This document shows, in pieces, positions 23,744 to 38,300 of a stretch of 64,000 nt of DNA. The stretch's first letter is position 1, and each line of letters opens with the position of its first letter. Below the pieces are notes generated by a model. That model did not search any database. It saw nothing but the letters and a program-made list of their open reading frames with translations, and was not told the DNA's origin. Source of the stretch: Talpa occidentalis. Lineage: Eukaryota; Chordata; Mammalia; Eulipotyphla; Talpidae. The DNA lies in NCBI RefSeq assembly GCF_014898055.3, contig NW_023601754.1, positions 51,453,013 through 51,517,012 on the forward strand, written 5' to 3'. Position numbers and translations under genes: made by a program.

Positions 23744-23965
23744 GCGGCTCAGCCAGTGCCCGGCGGGCAGGGCGGGCAGGGGCAGGGTGGGCCACCGGTC
23801 AGTCCACGCCAGTCTGTGCAAAGCGTCCGCAGGGGGCGTGGTCGCCTCTGTCCTCTGGCCCCACTGGGCCCCGCCAGCCCTTCCCTCCTCTCTCCGTCCC
23901 GCCATCCAGGGCCAGGCGGGCAGCTGGGGGCCGGAGGCGGCAGCGTGGACGCGACGTGGATGCCA

Positions 23966-25240
<1,275 letters not shown>

Positions 25241-25559
25241 TCAAGGGCGGGGGCGCTGCAGGCACCACGGTGGTCTCGGGCCACCTGCAGGGAGGCCACG
25301 CTCAGCCACACCCAGACCCTGCGGCCGGCCGCCCCGGACTCTGGACCCCAACAACCAGGTCGCCGGGGTCCAGCTGCCCACCTGCGGGCCCCCGACCCGG
25401 GGCGGGGAGGGGCCCGCACCCCCGCCCCCTGCGCTTGGTGTCTGTGCCAGAGGCCAGCTGACCGCTGCGCTCTCCCAGCCACGCACCCAAATTAGAAGCT
25501 GCCGGGTCGGCAGAAACCCTGAGCCGGGGCCCGCGGGCTGAGGTTACCAGGGCCCCTCC

Positions 25560-27240
25560 CTGGGAGAACAGGTCTGGCGGCCGGGCCCCAGCAGCGTGCC
25601 CAGGCAGGCCAGTGCCAGCCGCGGGGCAGCCGGGCGACCCGCATGGCGCCTTCCCAGCGTTTCCCGGAGCCGCTGTCGCCTGCGCGGCTCAGGCCGGGGA
25701 CAGGAGAAGCCCCGGCCTCCGGGGCGCCAGGAGGAGCCGGCAGGAGGGCGGGCCCCGGCCCGGAGCAAGGGGAGGCGACGCGCCCGCCGGGGCCAGGGTC
25801 GCGGCCAGCGGGGCGCAGGGCACGAGGACCCGAAGGAGGCGACGGCAGGTGGGGCGGGGAGGGCCGGGGCCGGGGCTCCCCGCGGGGCGATCCCCAAAGT
25901 GGGGTCGGCGGGGGCCCCGGGGGGCAGCGCGCGGCGCCGCCGGAGCCCAGGCTCTCCCGGGGCCGGCGCCCGCGCGCGGCGCGGTCTCGGGCGGCGGGGC
26001 CCACGCGGGGCCCGCGGAGGCCGGTCCCCCGAGGGCCGGGCCCGGCGCGACCCCGCCGCAGCGCCCCGCCCGGCGGGCCGGCGCGCTCACCTGCGCCCCC
26101 GCGCGCGCGCCCCGGGCGAGGACCGCTGGGCGCGGCGGCCCGGCCCGGCCCGGCCCGGCCCGACCCCGGCCCCGGCCGCACTCACCGCTCACTGGCGCGA
26201 CTGCCCCCGGGGCCGGGGCCGGGGCCGGGGCCGGGGCCGGGGCCGGGAGCGGCGCGGGGACGGGGGCCGGGGCCGGGGCGCGCGGCTCGCCCCGCGCATG
26301 GGCTTGTCCGCGGCGGGTGCGGCTCGGCTGCCGGCGGCGGGGCGCGGGCGGCGGACACTCGGCCGGGCCCGCGCACGCCCCGCCCCGCGCCCGTCCGTCA
26401 GCCGGGCGTGGCCGGCCATTGGCCGCGGCCGCCCGCCCGGCCCGCTGCGGTTGGCCGACGGGCCCGCCGCTCAGGCGCCGCGCGGGCGGGGCTTCCGGGC
26501 GGGCGGGCGGGCGGGCGGGGCGCGGGGTCGGGCCGGAGCCCGGGTCGGCGGGGCCCGGGCGCGGGCGCGGGCTCGGGGGGCGGGGCGGGGCGGGGGGGCG
26601 CCGGCTCGGGGCTGGGCCGGGCGGGGCCCTGCGGACAGGGGGCGCGGGAGGCTGCGGGCCCCGCGTCCTCCGCTCCCGCCCTCGAGGCGCGGGCCGGGCG
26701 CCCCCTCCCCCCGCAGCCGCCGCTCCGCGGGGTCTCGGCGCGCGCGGGGACGACCGGACCCTGCGAGCCGGCTCGGCCTCGCGACCCCCCGGGGCGCTGC
26801 CCGCCCGCCGAGGCCCCGCCGCCCCCGCCGCGGAGGCGCCGCCCGGCCCGCGAGCTCGCGGCGACCCGCCCGCCGGCCCCGGGGACACGCGCGTCCGGGC
26901 GCCCCGGGCCGCGGCGTCTGCGCCGGCGGGGCCCGCGTAGGGCGGGGGCGCGAGGGCCGCTGCCCGCGGCCTCCGCCGGGCACCCGCCGCGCCGCACGCG
27001 GAGCCCCGCGCCCGGGGACGGCGCCCTGGGGAGCCTCGGGCGGGGCCCGACACCTGCCGTCCGCGCGGGCGCCCGGGTGGGGCCCCCGCCCCCCCACGGC
27101 CCCCGCGCCCCGCCCCCCCACGGCCCCCGCCCCGCCCCCCCACCCCCCACGCCCCCCACGCCCCGCCCCAGGCGCGCCCGCGGGGGCCGCTCGGGCTGAC
27201 CCGCCCGGCCCGGCCCGGCCTCCGCTGTTGGGGGCGTGGC
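25560..27240. promoter_or_regulatory. HRAS / LRRC56 shared CpG-island promoter region
   Basis: This very long CpG island lies between divergently transcribed HRAS (-) and LRRC56 (+). On the minus strand a strong donor (GCG then GTGAGT at 26185) marks the likely end of the HRAS non-coding exon 1. A second possible donor (GTGAGC) lies near 26090. Inverted CCAAT boxes (ATTGG) and many GC boxes surround 26400-26520. There is no TATA box. Long open frames across this island on both strands (up to about 650 codons) reflect lack of A/T-rich stop codons and are not genes. Confidence 0.7.
26209..26244. repeat. GGGGCC hexanucleotide repeat, 6 perfect units
   Basis: Six uninterrupted GGGGCC units on the plus strand, with further GGGGCC-like copies near 26265-26280. 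They fall inside the probable HRAS non-coding exon 1, about 24 bases before its donor, so HRAS transcripts would carry GGCCCC repeats. The DNA can form G-quadruplexes on the plus strand. Confidence 0.9.
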
Positions 27241-27249
27241 CCACCCCCC

Positions 27250-29315
27250 AGCCCGGCCCGGGGGTTCCGGGGTATTTGAATATTCAAATGAGACCCCGCC
27301 CCCGTTGCCATGGCGCCAGGCTGCCACCCCGGGCCGGAAGAGCCCCGCCGTCCGAGGAGCGCCCCAGGGCCGCGGAGGGCGCCGGGGCCCAGCCCAGCCC
27401 CGCGGCCGACGCCTCCGGTGAGAGCCCGGCGCGCCTTGGGGTCCGGCGCCTCCACACTTTGTGGCGCGGAGGGGGTGAAGCGGCACCCCACATATCAAAT
27501 CGGCCCCCCCAGGACCCTGCCCACACCCCGGCCGCCCCGGGGGACCGTGGGTCACCGGCGTAGAGAGGCCCCAAGCCGGCTTGTGGGGGAGGCAGAGGCG
27601 GGGAACCCAGACCTCCTTGCTGGGGAGGTGGGTCCTCAGCGCCCCTCCCCTCTGGTGAAGAGGTGCGGGTATGGGGGCTCGCCCGAGGAGCCGGGCCAGG
27701 CCGGCGCCCCCCTCGCTGGCTTACAGGCGGGGCTGGGGGCCCACCCAGGGGCAGGGCCTGGTCCCAGCAGGGCCGCTGGCAGCGTGGGCAGGCGCGGCCA
27801 GTGCGTGAGGGCCAGGGCCAGCGTGAGGACGGGAGCCCCAGATCCAGCCCCGTCTGGCCCTCGGACCCCCTGGGCTCAGACCCCGGGGCCTAGTCATGGG
27901 CAGGCCCCGGCAGGAGGGTCTCCTTCCTGGCACCCGGCCCTTCTCCAGCTGCAGAAAGGCAGACTGCGGAGGGCTCCTCTGCAAAGATATCCCGGCCGAA
28001 ACGGCATGAGGCGGAGCACTGGGCCTCCCTGAACGTTCCCGCCTCCCCTGACCCTTGGTGTCCAGGTCACTTTCCAGACGAGGCCACCGAGGCCCAGGAG
28101 CTGGGCAACTTGTCCAGGGCCCAGCACGTCTGCCAAAGCCCAGCTGAGCACTCTCCCGGCCCAGGTGGGGGGGTCTCTGGTGTGATGGGCAGGGGGAAAC
28201 CCGGACGTCCACGGAGGCCAATGAGCAGGAGGCAGGCCAGCAAGCTGCAGCACATCCACAGTTGGAGGGCAATGTGAGCGGGCGTGGCCACGCAGACCAC
28301 CGCCGGCGCAGCCCACCAGACCCCGGGGAGGCCCGCAGGCGGCCAGAGCTGCGGCAGAGGCTGTGAAGGTCAGTCTGCTGGGAAAGCAGGCCTGGAAGGG
28401 CGGGAGAGAGCAGCGGGGGGCGTAGGGCCGGGACCTGGCCGGAGGGAGCCGGCCCCTCCACCCTGGGGACACGGCGCCCAGGCCCTGATGGAGCAACACC
28501 AGCGAGCAGGTGTGGCTCTGCCCTCGCCATGGGGCCGGGCAGCTCGAGGGCCCCTTTGGAGGCGGGCGAGTCGAGAGGTGTAGGAATTTGAATGGTGACC
28601 GGGCACTTGCACTGGAGGGACCCAGGCAGGCACCCGCCTGGCCCTGTCTCCCTGTCAGGCCAGGCTCCCTGTCAGGACGGTCAAAGGGGACTGAGGGCCA
28701 GGCCCAGGCCGACAGCCCCTGCTGCCTCCATGCTGCTGGCCTGTGGGCCCTGTGGCCTTGGCCCAGCCTGTCCATGTGACCCTGGCCACACTGACCTGCC
28801 CAAGGTCCAACCCACAGTCTCTTGAAGGTGCCCCCAGGGCCACATGCCACCCCCCTGCCCGGATGTTTGACCCACGGTGGGAAGAGGCAGCTGCCGCCAG
28901 GTAAGGGGCTCCCAGCACAGGTGGGACCTGGTGCTGGGCTCGGGCTCAGGGCCCACCTGGTGGAGGACTTAAGGCCAGGACCTGAGGCAGCAGTGGCACT
29001 GGGCAGCTGGGCACACCGCCTCAGCCCCTGTCCCCTGCCCCTCCCCGCCCAGAGCAGACTTGGGGCCGCAGGTGGGGGGCTGGAATCAGCAGGTGCTGTG
29101 GACCCTGAGGGCCCCCACCTGGCTAGGGTGTGAACCCAGGCTGTGGGCAGGACTCCCCTCAAGCAGGCGAGGGCACCCCGGGCCAGGCCAGGAGCCTGCT
29201 CTGGGAGGCCCAGGCACTTGTTGGGTATCGGGAGGTGTCAAGGGCCGTAGGGCGTCTCAAGTGGGCCGGGTGAGCAGGAGACCACTCAGTGGCTCTGCCC
29301 TCTGCCTGGCCGCAG
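27250..29315 (+). other. LRRC56: LRRC56 5' leader and first intron region
   Basis: A candidate non-coding first exon ends at 27417 with a GTGAGA donor, next to a CCGGGGTATTTGAATATTCA element at the right edge of the island. The rest up to the acceptor at 29315 is unique-looking DNA without a recognised gene or repeat. The candidate exon contains an ATG at 27310, but splicing it to 29316 would put it in the wrong frame for the LRRC56 protein. Confidence 0.4.
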
Positions 29316-32300
29316 GGCGGAGGCGGATGGACCCAGGCCAGGACTGAGCCACGCGTCCCGGCCCAGCACGGCCCGTGTGCAGGTGCGAGAGCTGAGCTGG
29401 CGGGGGCTGCACAACCCCAGCCCGCAGAGCAAGGCCCCAGGGGGCCCGGGGCGCGGCCTTGGGGAGCAGCTGGTGGAGGACTACCTGTCGCCTGCACGGC
29501 TGGTGAGTGTTGGGCGCGGGCGGAGTGCCAGCCCTGTGCTCCGGGGCCGCGTGAGCCAGGAAGGAGGCTGTGCCTCCCAGCAGGGACGGGGGCAGGATGC
29601 CCCCGCCAAGGGCACAGCACTCAGTGCGAAGGGCGCTGGGGAGCGGAGATGTGGGCCAGAGGAAGGAACCAGGTATCTGGGCCGGCCAGGTGGGCTTGGG
29701 GCGCCCCGACCACCTCTGGGGCAAGAGACTTTCTCCTGAGTCTGGGGTGCGGGGTTGTGCTCGCCCTAAGGCCCAGCAGGTTCCCATATGTGCCCTATTG
29801 GGCAGCCCTGCGCCCCACACCCAAGCAGGGCCCCCCAGACCCCCCCCCTCGCTGGCCATTGTCAGCTGGAGGGCCGAGACCCCAGCAAGGGCAGGCAGAG
29901 AGGGCCGTGGCTCGCAGCCCAGCAACCGCCCTCTATGTGCCCCTCCTGCACTGTGGAAGGGATGGATCAGGTGCGAGCTCCGAGCTGACTGGTGCCGAAT
30001 GGTCCAGTCAGCCAAGGATTGAAACGGTCCAATCACACCTGTGGGTGGGGCTCCCTGAGAGAGGACGTAAGGCAGCGGCAGGGGGCTGGGGGCTGTGCTG
30101 CCTCTGGAGGAAGGGGGGCCTTGCTGGTCTGGGGGGGCAGGAAAAGGAGCCCCAAGGCCAGTCCTGGTGTCTCAAAGAGCTGTTGTTGGTGTCACCCAAC
30201 TTCTCACAGAGCTGCGCGCAGCCCCTGCGCGCACTGTGCTGTCTCTGACAGCACCTCAGGGGATCAGCAGTGACCGTCACTACTGGCCAGTGTGGTCCAG
30301 ACTCCCGGTGACCGGTGTGACCATCCCTGAGGCCTCCTGGGGGAGGCGGCCGCCCATGCGGCCACAGTGAGCCCCGTCTCCCTGTCTGTCCCTGAGCCCG
30401 AGGCCTGAGCAGTTGCGCGCCAGGGAGACCCACAGACTGACCTTTCCCCCGTCGGGGCCTGTCCCTGGATGGGCTCTAGCCACAGGCCCCTGCCGTGGGT
30501 GTTGTGTTGTGTAGCCCTGGGCTTTGGCTTTTGGGCTTTGGCCTTTGGGGCCTTTGGGGTAACTTCTCTAGAGCCTCGGGCGGGTGGCCGGCTCCTGCGC
30601 CGTGTGCACCACCAGCCCCTTCCCACGCCCGCCCTGGTGGGGCCTCTGCGCCCTGCAGCCAGCGCCCGCTCTGCCCTGGTGCAGGGTGGAGGGTCACCTC
30701 AGGGCCCCGGTCCACCCGCAGCTCCTCACGGCACCCACACGTGCAGGACTGGAGGCAGGTCCTCAGCAGGGCTCCGCGCCCTCACATGCCAGGTCTGGAT
30801 TCACAGCGGGCGAGGTGCCCTGGGAGCTCTGCGGGGTGGGGGGGTCTGCGTCCGGCCTCCTGGGGCCACAGTGACACCAGCATCCAGTGGGGAGCGTCTG
30901 CCCGGCCCTTGTCTGGGGACACGCCCCACAGGCCCGTTATTTTTAGGCCACCATGTGACGCCACCGCCCACTGGAAGCTGGGGTGACTGGCTTCCTGGCG
31001 GCCTCGCTGCAGCCCCGCAGCCCCTGTGCGGACCAGGCCACCCACTTCTCCCCGAGGCTCTGGCCGGGGCTGTCTCCGCCAAGCCATTCCCGGGCTTTCC
31101 TGAGACAAAGGGAGGCGAGAGGACCCTCTGGCTCTGAAGCCCGGAGCCTCCAGCGCTCCTTACCGTCCTGCCCTGAGCATCCTCTGGGGCAGATCCCTGG
31201 CACCAGCTTGGGGCGCTGCCCGAGGTCACGAGGTCATCCTTGCCCTCGACACCGTCCAGGTTTCTGTCGGGGTCTTATGAATGCTCCAAGGCCGCGACAC
31301 TGGTCCCCCTCTTTCCGCCCCTGCAGCCCTCTCCCTAACCCCAGACTCAGGTCCTTCAGGGCCCTTGTCATGGCTGCCATCCGGCCAGCGTGGAGACCCT
31401 ACTTGCTGCGTGCGAAGCAGCCCCAGACACAGAGGCTTGTGGTGTGAACGTCCTGTTGTGCATGGCGGCTCCAGGCCACTTTGGCCTGTCCCAGGGCCCC
31501 TGGCAGCCCTCAGCCCTCGGCAGGGTCCAGCCCTCGGCAAGGGCCCATCAGCCTCCACTCATGTCCTTGCCATCACCTGCCGAAGCCCCCATGGCCATCA
31601 GAGGCAGCTCGGGGCCAATGCCACACCCCGCCTACTCCGGGCTGTCCCGTTGTTTCTGCAGCAGGCCCTGGCCCAGGTGAGTGACCTCCGGCAAGTGACT
31701 GTGCTGGAGCTGCGCGTGGACACCCGCGAGCACAGCCTGGGGAGCTTCGGTGAGAGCTCGACCCCCGCCCCGGGCGCCTGCACCCTAGGCCAGGCTGCTC
31801 TGAGGCCACAGGCACCCAGGCCCCGCCCACTCGTATGCCCTGCACCCTACAGGCCTTCCCTGTGCCCACCAGCCTGCCCTGCAGCCCCTAAGCCCTCCCT
31901 GTACCCCTTCCCCAGGATCCTTGGGTTACACAGGGATGTGAGCTGGAGGGTCCCCATGGCCTGGCACCCCATGCTGTGTGCTGAGGGACGGCGTGGTCTG
32001 GGGGTGCAGCAGCTCCCGGGCAGCCCTGTGCCCCGCCCTCCCTGTGCGCCTGCGTCCCAGCCGAGGCCTGGAGCCGGGGCAAGGCCGGCGACTAAAGGGC
32101 CGCCACCCAGTCTCCTTCCTGTGCCCCACAGGGGTGCACTTGCCCAAGCTCAGCCAGCTGAAGCTGAACGGCAGCCGCCTGGGCTCAGTGAGGTGAGCAC
32201 CCTCCAGGGGCGGGGCTCAAGGAAGGGTCAGCATCTGTGGCTGGAGCCCCTGAGGCACTGGCCACGCCCGGCCCACTGACCTGGGGTGGGGCCCATCCCG

Positions 32301-35300
32301 GGCAGTGGAGTCTCCCTGTGCCGGGGTCCCTCTGGGTGGGTTGACCCAGGGCCAGGGGCGCTCCTGGGCTTCCCTCCTGGAGAGCCTCCCGCACTTGCAG
32401 CTCCCCCTGGGCCGCCCACCAGCCTGCCTGGCCCCAGCAGCTCCTGCCCCCCACCCCACCCCCATCGGTCAGAGCCACCTGCTGAGGGAGACATGTGTCA
32501 CCCAGAGCCTGTGGTCTGGTCACGTCGGTCGTGTGGCTAACAAGGTCCCCAAGGACCACACTGGGGTCGCTGAACAGCAGCCACTGACCTTCGGCAAAGG
32601 GTCACCATCCAGCGAGGGTCTCCATGGCCCGCAGGGCCCTGTGACGCCCTCAAAGCCAAGTTCACATCCAAGGACAGCCGAACGGGGCTGGTGCCGCCGC
32701 CAGAGAGAACGGATCAGAAAAGACGTTTGGTTTATTTCTGGCGTTTGAACAAAACGGTTTTTATGAAGTGCTGCTGGCCTCGTGCAGCCAGGGCCAGGGG
32801 CCGGTAGGGAGATGAGCCAAACTTCTGGAAACTTCCCCAGACGTCGCCCTAAGCGGGGCTCTCAACACCACGCCCTGTTATTTCTGGATGAGGCGATGCC
32901 ATGACATTTGTTAGCGCAACCTCGCGGCAAACGTCTGCCTGGTTTCCGCGTTTACCTGCTCCGGTTGCACGCAGCTGCTTCACGTCCCTGACGGTCCCTT
33001 AGCCGGACGGACTGCAGGTGTCCGGCAACCCACTCACCTGTCGGGCAGGGGCCTAAGGGCAGCCGCGGGGCGGGCAGCTCACCTGGTTCAGGGAGCTCTG
33101 AAGGCTTTCGTGGAAGGCAGGCGCTCCCCCGACGAGCGGCTGGGCCCGCTGCCCCCCGCGCGGCCGCCGCAGGGACACAACCCTCCCGTGGAGTCGGTGA
33201 GCCAGAGCTCTGGGACAGGAGCAAAGACAACCGGGCCCGGAGGACGTCAAAGGCCCGCGGGACGCAGCAGGGGGAGGCGCTCGTTGTCAAATCTCCACTT
33301 GCGACAGGAGATGGTTCCCAGGAAATAGGACCGGGCCCCGCCGCGTGGAAAGGCGCCTGCTCTCCGGGGACGCCGGTGAAAACGCGTGGAACTGGCCTCC
33401 CTGGCCCTGTCGGGCTCAGGCCTGACAGCAGGCGCCTGCGGACCCCAGGCTGGAGCCCGTCTGCTGAGGGCTTGTGGGGGCGGCCGCCAGGCCAGGGGGT
33501 CCCCCTCAAAGTTCTGCCTGTTGCTCAGAAGCTGAGGCCGGCGCCTGCCCTGGCCGCAGCTCACAGCAGCCACCTCCATGGCTCTGCGCCCCTTTCCTGA
33601 GGGCGAGCATGCGGGCCCCCGCAGACACCCAGCGGCCGTGTGGAAACTATCAAGACAACGAGGCGCTCTCCGCCTCACCTTGGCCACGGGCCCTTCTCGT
33701 CTCCCTGAGGCTCACTACAGGTTCCCTTGTGCTTGGCTCCGCAAGGCTCCCCCACTCCGAGCAGGCGACCCCATTTGCTTTCCGGTCTCACTGTTTACTT
33801 TCAAATCACCTCTGATGACGGCACAAGCCTGGGACCAGCTTTATTTTCTGCCACATATACTGAGTAGGCTTTTTCCCCAAGGTGGGCCTCCCCTGGTGAT
33901 GCGGCGCCACCCCCGGGTGCTAGGCCCACATGCGCCCCGCCCCGCCCGCCCCTGGCGCCTGGCTGTGCCAGCCAGTATGGCCGACCTTAGCCCGGTGCTC
34001 TGTGGACCCCACTTCCAAATAAGTTTGGGTCTACGTTAGAAGGTCACTCCATGAATCTGGGGGTGGCTCACACCCCATGACAGGGAATGTGTCCCTCTGC
34101 AAGGACAGGCGGGGCAGGTCCCCACCCACACCCCAGTCTCCTTGCCAGCCAGAGGCAGCAAGAGGGCGGCCTCCCTAGCTGCTGCCCCGCATGGGGAAGG
34201 ATACCCACCTCCCCCCGAAGCCAGGGCCCCTGAATCTGGAGTGGAATTAATCCCACCGCTTACCTGGGGTTCACGGCGGCCAGTGAGGTGCTGGTTGTGC
34301 CGTGCCTCCTGGCTGGCTAGGGCAAGGTGCTGGACCACCGCCGACGTGGAATGGTTTCTTAAGTCCATGGAAACGCCTGATCTTTATAAACAGGCCCGTA
34401 GCGCCTGGGAACGTCTTTATCCCGTACTCACCGAATTGCACCCTCCAACACCTGCGGGTGGCGGTGCTGTGGCCAGCGGGCGTGCCCTCCGGCGGGTGGC
34501 CGTCCGTCTGTCAAGGGGCTTGCCTCCTTGACCCCTGGCCACCGACGGCCTCCCTCGCACTGCAGGGCTGCATGGCCCAAGAGCGGCCCACACCGCGCCG
34601 CTCTGGAACTAGGGTTTGGCTCCATCGAATGGTTCGTTTCCACCACTCAACTTTGAGGCTTCCTGCAGAACTGACTGTGGAAGCGGGAGATGTCTGTTCC
34701 GTGATGGCGACTCAGAAGCTATTTTTAGCACTGACCTGGAGGTGGGGGGGCGCCTGGGGCAGGGGAGGCGGTGGGGGGGCGCCTGGGGCCTTTGTGTCTC
34801 CGGGCTCTTGGCTCCTGGCTGGCTCGCCAACTGACACCAGGAAGCAAGGGTCGCTAACGCTGGCCAAGGACGTGCCCAACTAGTCCAGCCGTCACCAGCT
34901 GAGTTCTTCACCCGTGTGCACAACTGCAAGACCACGCAGGCTCAGAGAACAATAATGGGATTTATTTTACAGCCAGGGAAAAAAGTCGCTGAGGCCAAAA
35001 AGGGCTGTTTACCTCTCCCGAAGCTGTGCCCCGTTTTTAAAGTCCTAAACCCAGATGCTCCCAAGATGGTGTCTCTGCCACGGAGGCCCGGAGCACGCGG
35101 CAGCCGGACCACGGGCCGGGATCCAGCTTGCGAGACAGCAGGAGCTGCAAGAGGAGAGGCTCCTGGAGCCCCCGAGACGCCCCCGCGCAGCACCAGGCAA
35201 CCGACACTGCGACCAGCAGCTGCAGCGGCCGAGCCACCCGGCCCGCGTGCGCTCACGGCTCGGCGAGGCCCGCCCTGGGCCCCGCCGGCCCCTCCGGCCG

Positions 35301-38300
35301 CGGCAGCAGCGGGGCTGGGAGCGGCTTCTGTCTCTCGGCCGGCAAAGCCTCCGGACGTTCCCTCTGAGGTGGGCAGCTGGCGCCTCTCCACGGCCTTCAG
35401 AGCCCGCCCCGGCCCGCCGGGAGGCCCGAGCGGTGGGGGCGGGGCTGGCGGACCCCGGAATCGCCGAAGATCTGAAAATGCTGAACCCCGGGAGTGCTTC
35501 TGGCGGCCCTTGGATCTCTTCTCAGAGTCGCCCCCCACCATGTGCACGTTTCCCCCGGGCCCCCGTCCTCACCAGCACCCCTCGGGGTCGCATAGCCTCG
35601 CCCAGGCTGTCGGGGGCTGCCGCGGCTGGGACGCCGCCTCCGCCACGTGCTGTCACCCCGTCGCCTCCCCGGTCTCGGCCAGTCTCGCCCCAGGACCGCT
35701 CTGGACACAGTCCGCCCTGGACTCCGGCGCCCGGCAGCTCCGCGTCCCGCTAGTTCCTCCCCTGCCGAGCGAGCCTCTCCTCGCCGCCCCCCGCCCCGCC
35801 CAGGCCCCACAGAGCTGGGGGCGCCCTTTGGGGCTCTGATTCAAAGTATTTGTCACTCCCTGGTGTCCAGTCTCCTGTGGCACCAGGGTGCCCTGTTTCT
35901 GGATGGGGAGGGGGTCACCCGGAAGACACATGGGGTCCTGGTCTCCCCACAGTGGGGCGCGGGTGTCCTGGCCAAGGTGGGAAGATGTGGCAGGGGAATG
36001 ACAGGCGGGAGAGGCCGAAGGGTGCCCGGGACAGCCTGGGGGCGGGGGGCCGGCAGAGTGGAACGCGGGGGGCAGGCAGAGGGACTCGAGTCTCTCCTCG
36101 TAGCAGCGCCGCGGGAGCAAGGAGACTGGCGAGGGGCAGCCTCCTCAGACTTCTCCCCAGAAACACCCGAGGCCAGGGGACGGGCGAGGACACCCCGCAG
36201 GGGGAGGGCAGCGCGACACGGCACCAGCTGCCAGGAGCGGAGGCCCGAGCCCCTCCTGAGGGATGCGCCCATGGGGGGCCTGGGTGTCCCCACGTGGGGC
36301 CCACGGCGGGGGGGTGGCGCGCAGCTGAGACATAGGACGAGAGTCCGTGGAGACGCGGGAGGGGGCTTGGACCCGCGTGGACAGGGAGCTGGAGATGAGG
36401 GACGAGGGGTTCACCATGCGGGGGGAGGGGGCGCAACCTCAGGGTACAGGAGACGCCCCCGCAGCAACCGCCCGAGGAGGAACCCACGCAGCTGGGGGGG
36501 CAGCCAGGCCCGCAGGATCCGGCTCGGGGCCACCACGGTGGGGCCCCCCAAACCAGCCACCTCACCCCACGGGGACGGCGTTGCTGCTCGGTGGCGGGGG
36601 GGCCAGAGAGGCGGGAGGCGGAGGGCCTGGTCTGAAAGCGGGGCTGGGGAGGCTGGGACTTGGGGAAGCCTGCAGACAGACCAGCGGGAGTAGGGGGAGC
36701 GCCCCGGGCCGCCCCGCTGGGGTCCCCGGCTCACCTCTACCGCAGCGTCTGGCTGGGCCTCCAGCACAGGGCAGGTCCCGCGGCCAGGCCCTGGGGAGCC
36801 TGGGGAGGGCGGGGCTCCCGCCTGTGCCCCAGACCAGGTGGGCGCAGCAAGGGGGGAAGGCCAGGAACTGCAGTGCCAGAGCCCCCCTCACAGCACCCTC
36901 CCCCGACTGCCTCCACGGCCCGGCCTGCGCCCCACTCAAGAGGCACTGACCACCCTGCCCCACCCTCCGCAGAGACCTGGGCACCTCCCTGGGCCACCTG
37001 CGGGTGCTGTGGCTGGCCCGCTGCGGCCTGGCCGACCTGGACGGTGTCGGCTCCTTCCCGGCGCTGAGGGTGAGTGCGGGGGGGCGGGCTGGGGCGGGGC
37101 GCCGGGCACGGCTGACCCCGCGCTGTGCAGGAGCTGTACGCCTCCTTCAACGACGTCTCGGACCTGAGCCCGCTGTGCCTGCTGGACCAGCTGGAGGTGC
37201 TGGACCTGGAGGGCAACGGCGTGGAGGACCTGGGGCAGGTGCGCTACCTGCAGCTCTGCCCGCGGCTGGCCACGCTCACCCTCCAGGGCAACCTGGTGTG
37301 CCTGCGGCCCGGCCCCGTCCCCCACCACGAGGTACTGCGCCCACGCGCCCGCAGGACCCTGGTCCTGAGCCCACTGGGGTGGCCCGCAGGCTGGCGGTGG
37401 AGTCCCCGGGTCCCGCCTCCCCGCCATGGGGCGCCCACCTGGCCTGTGGCCGCGGGAAGCTGCAGTGCGTCCAGGGGCCAGCCCGGGACCCCCAGGCCTG
37501 TCCCCACCCCCACGCAGGTGCCACCCGGGAGTCTCCACAGACAGGAGCACACTCGCGTGCACACACCCACGCTCATGCACACACCTGCCCGGGCCCGCCC
37601 GTCCCTGGCTCGGAGGTCACCCCGCAGGCCTGTGCTGAGCCCCCCCCGCCTGCCTGGGGGGACCCTGGCGGGGAGCCCGAGAAGTGAGGTCATGGGTGGG
37701 CGCAGTCTCTGGCGTCCAGGCGCGTCCCCGCGCGGCTGGCCTGAAGGGCCCTGGGCCAGGCCCCACGCCCGTCCCCGCAGGTGACCCCCGACTACAACTA
37801 CCGGGCCGAGGTCAGGCGCCTCATCCCCCAGCTGCGGGTCCTGGACGACGTGCCGGTCTCACACACGGGCCCGCCCGCCTCCCCAAAGCTGGACCAGGAC
37901 TGGCTCACGGTGACGGAGGCCATCAAGGGGGGCGGTGTCCTGGAAGGCCGGCTTCCCCAGCCAGGTACGGCAGCACCCGCCAGGCCCGCGGCCCTGGCCC
38001 ACCGAGCCCCGATCGCGCTGACCCCACCCCAGGCCCTGCTCGCTGCCCAGGGCCGGCGCCGTGGGAGACGGGTGCTGGGGGAAGGGCCTGAGCCCGTGGA
38101 CGTGACCGGGTGGGCTCTGGGCTGGCCCCAGACCGGCAGTCTCTGGTGACGGGTTCTGACCTGGGGCAGGTCGTCCCCGTGAAGCCCCCGTCCGGAGCCA
38201 TGACCCTGAGCCGCCCCTGCCCGAGCCCCGGCCCCCGGCCCCCAGGCCCTGGCCCTTCTCCCTTCTGGCCCCCGGAGGGCCCCTGCCCGAAGGCCTGCTG

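Noticed and set aside
21709..23900. Possible VNTR like the 28-bp minisatellite downstream of human HRAS
   Set aside because: I looked for tandem units downstream of the HRAS poly(A) signal and found only loose G-rich similarity, not a true tandem array.
25596..27563. Very long open frames across the HRAS/LRRC56 CpG island on both strands (up to about 655 codons)
   Set aside because: They consist of Pro, Arg, Gly and Ala repeats with no conserved motif. Stop codons are simply rare in such GC-rich DNA, and the frames overlap on both strands.
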